This document shows positions 59,531 to 64,000 of a DNA stretch of 64,000 nucleotides, piece after piece. The stretch covers positions 6,214,501 through 6,278,500 of the forward strand of contig WPIO01000004.1 in NCBI GenBank assembly GCA_009760855.2, read 5' to 3'. The position numbers and the translations under genes were made by a program. How positions within the stretch are numbered: the stretch's first letter is position 1; every line of letters begins with the position of its first letter. A model generated the notes under the pieces. The model was not told the DNA's origin, did not search any database, and was given only the letters and a program-made list of their open reading frames with translations. This stretch comes from Cristatella mucedo. Lineage: Eukaryota; Bryozoa; Phylactolaemata; Cristatellidae.

Positions 59531-59653
59531 CTGGTCGTCAATCCCGAGTACAAAGTGTCAGAACTATCGTTCGACAACAATGCCGTGACGTGCGAGATGA
59601 CATACAGCGGCTATGGAGTGCGACTTCGCGATTGTACACTGGGACGTGGCTAA
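59531..59653 (+). CDS. LOXL: LOXL exon 10: C-terminus and stop
   Basis: A strong pyrimidine-rich acceptor (CTTTCCTTTGCAG) leads in phase 0 into LVVNPEYKVSELSFDNN, AVTCEMTYSGYGVRLRDC, TLGRG and TAA at 59651. NP....E...NN...C is the standard end of the LOX domain. The tail after the last cysteine is only five residues, so it resembles the short LOX/LOXL1 ending rather than the long LOXL2 tail. The domain is complete, so I do not think an exon is missing. Confidence 0.95.
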   Translation: MVVNPEYKVSELSFDNNAVTCEMTYSGYGVRLRDCTLGRG

Positions 59654-60083
59654 CTGAGAGAACTCACGACAGCCGGCCTAGACGGGGTACCCTGCCCTAG
59701 CAGCATCTAACCGGCGCGGCAGTCCTGGGGCAGCCATCGTGCTCGTGTCTGAGCTGCTCTGCTTTCGTCTGCTGATCAACCCCACAGTTCAAGGTCGCAA
59801 CTGGGACCTCGATCTAGCCGCCATGTCACTGCCTACTATTTATGCTAGACTAGTGTGCCCACCACGCAATGTGTTCACTCATTAATTTATGTCAGCGCTT
59901 CCAGCCTGCTACTGCGCAGGCCAGCGTGCTTAACAAGAGGTTAGCCTGCTCTACAAATAGCTGGTGGCCGCCATGAAGTGAGATAGAAAAGCGTAGAGAA
60001 GACTATGCCATCAGCCGTCAGCTGCTGCATGCATTCCGGCCGGAGGCCAGCTGCCAACAAGAGCAATTGAAGTCGGCATTGAT

Positions 60084-60089
60084 AATAAA
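60084..60089 (+). terminator. Candidate polyadenylation signal AATAAA
   Basis: An AATAAA lies 431 bases after the LOXL stop codon, before the LINE-rich downstream region. The interval 59654-60080 has no obvious repeat and would be the 3' UTR. No cDNA evidence is available, so this is a guess from position and motif. Confidence 0.5.
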
Positions 60090-60214
60090 CCTTCGAATCG
60101 GTTGGAGTGCAAAAGAGTAGTAACAAGACTTGTCTAATTGCTGAGGAAAAGTGGCCGGGTAGCCACGCATAGCTCCTTCAAGCCACATATTTAGGTCTTT
60201 GTACGAATGCATAC

Positions 60215-60360
60215 TAGTGCTGCTGCTGTTGCTGCTGCTGGTACTACTAATACTACTAATAATAATAACATGTTTGTATAGCGCCTTCAGAGAACTGAAT
60301 ATCTCTCTAGGCACTTTCCAGATGCTGCATATAAAGCATTACCAAATGTTTGGTGGTAAC
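60215..60360 (-). mobile_element. LINE family 1, terminal fragment with CTG/ACT triplets
   Basis: CTG and ACT/AAT triplet runs lead into ATAGCGCCTTCAGAGAACTG and TCTCTCTAGGCACTTTCC. A partial copy abutting the next one. Confidence 0.65.
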
Positions 60361-60369
60361 AATTACGTG

Positions 60370-61345
60370 CATTATTGCATTTCGTATAGCGTATTCAGAG
60401 TACTCAATCTCTTTCTAGGCATTTTACAATTACTGCAAATGAAGCAAAATTGAATGGTTAGCGGTAGCATGCTAAATAAACAACAAGAATAGCATGTTTA
60501 GGGGTGCCCTGCACAATGTCAGCATGCAAGTTTGGTTAGTGGCAGCATGCAGGGTTTCAGCACTCATAAGCACATAAAGGACGTATCACAGGGACCCACT
60601 AAAAGGTGTTATAATTAGATGCGTTTTTAGTTCCTTTCTAAATGTGTTCAAGTCAAGAGATGTCGTGATGCAAGGCGGTAGTCAGTTTCCGGCTTTAGGA
60701 GCATACGAACTGACGGCAAGTTCTCCAAAGGATTTGTGATTGTAGGAGGTATGGGTAAACAGTTTGATCCCGAAACGATGGTGGTACGATGCTTAGACTG
60801 GTGGAAGAGTAAATCTGATAGGTAGGTTGGAGCCAAACAATGAAGAGACGTACAAGTGAGTGACAAAACCGCGAATAAGATACTTGGCTTGACTGGGAGC
60901 TAGTGCAAGTTGGCAAGAAGTGGTGTGATGTGGCAACTGCGACACTCGCGACAGACAAGCCAAGCTGCAGAGTTTTGCACCAAATGTAAGTGCCTGAGTG
61001 CACAGGCCGGTAAACCAGCAAGCAGTGAGTTACAAAAATCAAGACAGGATATTACAAATGCGTGGACCAATTCAGACGTGTTGTTCCTGTCTAAACAAAC
61101 CAGAATCTTAGCTTTGTTATATAGCTGAAAGTAGGCATACTTGATTGTGGAGCTGATGTGGTCGTCTAACGAAAGGTCACTTGGGAACAGGGCACCCAGA
61201 TTTCGTGCAGATTAAATAGAAGATATGTGGGCTCAAGCCCATCTTGAGCATCAGCCTTTCCACTTTCCGAATCACACTTGGTTTGCCTATAACTAGTAAG
61301 TTGATTTTGTCATCATTCAATGTAAGAACGTTTACTGCCATCCAT
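60370..61345 (-). mobile_element. LINE family 1, 3' part
   Basis: TATAGCGTATTCAGAGTACT, TCTTTCTAGGCATTTTAC, then minus-strand frames with LTCTSLHCLAPTYLSDLLFH and VIGKPSVIRKVERLMLKMGL. Continues to the RT palm end near 61345, where the next copy's tail is inserted or abuts. Confidence 0.82.
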
Positions 61346-61348
61346 TTG

Positions 61349-63545
61349 CAGATAATAATAATAACAATAATAATACACTCGATAAAGCACCACAAGAGAA
61401 ATCAATCTCTTTCAAGGCACTTTAGATTTGCTGCAAATGGAAACGGGATTGAGTGGTGAGTAATATCATGCTTGATAAACAACATGAATTACATGGTTAG
61501 GGGTGACATGCACAGGGTCAGCATGCAAGTGTAGTTAGTGGCAGCATGCACAGTGTCAGAATGTATAAGCTCGTGAAGGACGAATCACAGGGACCCACTC
61601 AATGCTGTTCTAAATTGGTGTTTTTACGAACTTTTTAATGTGGTCAAGTCAGGGGATGTTGTGACGCAAGTCAGGAATGAGTTCAAGGCTTTGAGATGTC
61701 ATCAACACATGCAGCAAGGGAGTTGAGAGAATTCGACATGCTGGAGTGCTGGCAGGGATCAAAGCAAAGGTACAACGGAGTGTCATCTGCATAGAAGTGA
61801 AAGCCTAGATTGTGCTTAGCAATCATGTCGACAAGAGGAAGAGTATAAACCCTGAAAAAACCGGACCTAGCACACAGCAGTGAGATACCCATATTTTAGA
61901 GGTACCTCGGATGATCTTTGTCCATTCACATAGTACTCTGGAATGACCCACTGAGATAGGACCTGAACCATTGCAATGCAGTGCCAGTACTCCCCAGGCG
62001 AGATGAAAGGTGCTCTAGAAGAACTTTGTGATCGATTGCATCAAAGGCTGCTGAAAGATCGAGCAGAACAAGCAGAGCTACTCTACCTATATTTGCATTC
62101 CGAAGTAGGTCGTAGTATACCCGAAACAATGCTGACTCTGTGGAATGATTAGCTCCAAAACCAGACGGTAAATTACTAGCAAGGTTTGAAGATTCAATAC
62201 ACGAGTTTAGCTGGTATACCGTGACTCGTTGCAGTGTCTTTGATGGGAACGGTAGAAGGGTGACTGGGCATTAGTTGCTCAAGTTCTCTGGGTCTAGCGT
62301 TGCTTTCATGAGTAGTGGCCTGACTACAACCTTTTTGAGAGTTGCTGGGACATGACCTGAGGCTAATGGCACATTAATGATGTTAGTTATGCATGGCGGC
62401 AGTAGATGAATGCATCGTATAAGCAGTAAAGTGGGAATAGGTCCAAAGTACCAGTTGTCACTTTAATTTGGGTTATGAACTTCCAGACGAGGTCACTAGA
62501 GACCTTGAATGTAGACATTGAGGTGCTGCGCGGAATTGAGGGTCAGAATTCCGGGGAGACGCTTCAATGTTAGGAATGGACTTCCTAATCTAATCTATCT
62601 TTTCGACAAAAAACCTAGAGAAGCGATCAGCCAGATCCTCACATCGACCACTACGTGGTCGATGTCGGACGTCAATACGGACCCAACCTGTGAGTAGTTA
62701 AGGAAATGGTTGATCGTAGACATAAGGATTTTCGGATTGTGCGTCTGTGATTCAACAACGTTTTCATAGAAGCTATACTTGGCCTTTGGTAGTATTAATC
62801 GGTATGGTCTATAGTAATCTTAGTATGCCATTCGAGGGACAGTCGGTATTGATATTTTGTATGCTTTTTCAAGCTTTCGCTTAGTAGACCTAGCTAGTTA
62901 GATGTCTGTGGTAAACAATAGGCCATCTAGGCGAGGGTGAACAGTGTGCTTAGTAAGAAGTGCAAACTCGTTGACCATGTCGGTTAGTTTTGCGTTGTAG
63001 CAATCTACTAATGATGACAAATCGGAAGGAGTATCGACTATCAGAAGCGAAGCATATATTCTCTCACGGACAGCAACGAAGTCAAAGTTCCTGAGGTCTA
63101 GCAATTCACAGGTGGTTTTAGATGAGGAGGAGTGAGCACACATTATAGAATGAACGAGATCTGCATGTGGTCAGATAAGCAGGATTCAGTAACAAATAGG
63201 TGATGACAAAATGCAGTTTAGTGAGAAAATTTGGTCGAGAGTGCGACCCTTGATGTGAGTAGGGGCCATGCACATGAGCTACAAGAGACAATGAGTCAGT
63301 CAATGCACGAAATTCTGTGCTGAAGACGTCAGATGAGTTAAAAAAATGAATGTTGAAATCACCTAAGCTGAGGAAAGGTCGATTTCTTGCACAGAGAACG
63401 GAAACGAGACCAGAGAAATCTGAGATAAAATAGGACCCTTCACCAGGTGGGCGATAGACTAGCGCCAACATCTGTAGCTAGCTGTCAGGTGAAATCAGGT
63501 CAATCAATCAGAAAGACTGCTTCGAGGGTACTGCAAATGGCTTGA
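61349..63545 (-). mobile_element. LINE family 1, most complete copy (3' end, reverse transcriptase, endonuclease)
   Basis: AATAATAATA tail and 3' block at 61349-61440, 3' untranslated part to about 61690. RT follows on the minus strand: FHFYADDTPLYLCFDP (61683-61892 frame) and LLVLLDLSAAFDAIDHKVLL (61926-62129). The linker region is 62280-62900. The endonuclease follows with LALVYRPPGEGSYFISDFSG and LSLGDFNIHFF (63118-63471). Sequence between the 3' part and RT (about 61690) is internally deleted relative to the copy at 14381. Frames are broken in several places. Confidence 0.85.
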
Positions 63546-63563
63546 TGTCAAATTTTGAGTGCA

Positions 63564-63895
63564 TAATAATAATAATAATGCACTTGATAAAGCACCCTCA
63601 GAGAACCCAATCTCTCTCTAGGCGCTTTACATTTTCTGCAAAGGGAAATGCAATTGAATTGTGAGTAATATCATGCTTGATAAACGATAAAATGAATAAC
63701 ATGGTTAGGGGTGACATGAACAGGGTCAGCATGCAAATGTGGTTAGTGGCAGCATGCAGTGTCAGCATGCATAAGCACATGAAGGACGAATCATAGGGAC
63801 CAACTGATTGCTGTACTAAATAGGCGTGTTTTTAAGTTCTTTTTAAATGTGGTCTTGGGATGTTCTGACGCAGGTCGGGAGGGAGTTCCAAAATA
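63564..63895 (-). mobile_element. LINE family 1, 3' fragment
   Basis: AATAATAATAATAATGCACT, AAGCACCCTCAGAGAACCC, TCTCTCTAGGCGCTTTACAT, then the 3' untranslated part to GTCGGGAGGGAGTTCC, where it breaks into AATAATATAATAATTAC. The last 100 bases of the window show nothing recognisable. Confidence 0.85.
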
Positions 63896-64000
63896 ATATA
63901 ATAATTACAACTCAGCCTTCATTTTTGAATGATAGATTGTCATGAAAGAAGAAGAAACCTGTCGGGGTTGTTTCTTCATTTGTCAGGAAGTATGCCAATT

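Overview
The window is animal (metazoan) nuclear DNA. It has long introns with GT-AG borders, a CpG-rich promoter block, abundant dinucleotide microsatellites, CR1/L2-like LINE fragments and tRNA-derived SINEs. There is no bacterial-style gene packing. The only host gene I can support is a secreted lysyl oxidase-like (LOXL) gene on the + strand, spread over about 55 kb (start codon 4205, stop codon ending 59653). I assembled it by hand from exons whose splice phases all agree. The species cannot be named from this sequence. A LOXL with two SRCR domains rather than the four of vertebrate LOXL2/3/4 suggests an invertebrate.

The gene starts in a CpG island (about 3490-5600) with a small exon that carries the signal peptide and the first strand of SRCR domain 1. 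A 14 kb intron follows. Exons 2 and 3 finish SRCR1 and add a 130-residue Ala/Ser/Thr-rich linker. Exons 4 and 5 encode SRCR2. The catalytic domain begins at 41152 and runs through exons 6 to 10. The copper motif W-x-W-H-x-C-H-x-H-x-H is assembled across the exon 7/8 junction. The LTQ cofactor lysine is in exon 8 and its tyrosine partner in exon 9, 36 residues apart as in human LOXL2. The predicted protein is 596 residues.

The most interesting point is at 41152-41550. The first exon of the catalytic domain is present twice in tandem (6a and 6b), diverged but both intact. The copies have the same entry and exit phases and are separated by only a 57-base intron. Either copy joins exon 5 to exon 7 in frame. 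This looks like a mutually exclusive exon pair giving two LOXL isoforms with different starts to the catalytic domain (596 or 578 residues).

The rest is intronic or flanking. One CR1/L2-like LINE family (called family 1 here) ends in (ATT)n and is mostly inserted antisense to the gene; its copies crowd 7.9-8.6, 14.4-16.0, 48.1-50.3, 54.2-55.8, 56.6-59.0 and 60.3-63.9 kb. A second LINE family (family 2) occurs four times, once nested inside family 1. A tRNA-derived SINE family is scattered about, with a tandem pair at 53.2-53.5 kb. Long GA/CT, CA and TA arrays punctuate the introns. Downstream of a candidate AATAAA signal at 60084 the window is almost all LINE sequence. I found no tRNA or rRNA gene, no CRISPR array and no second host gene.
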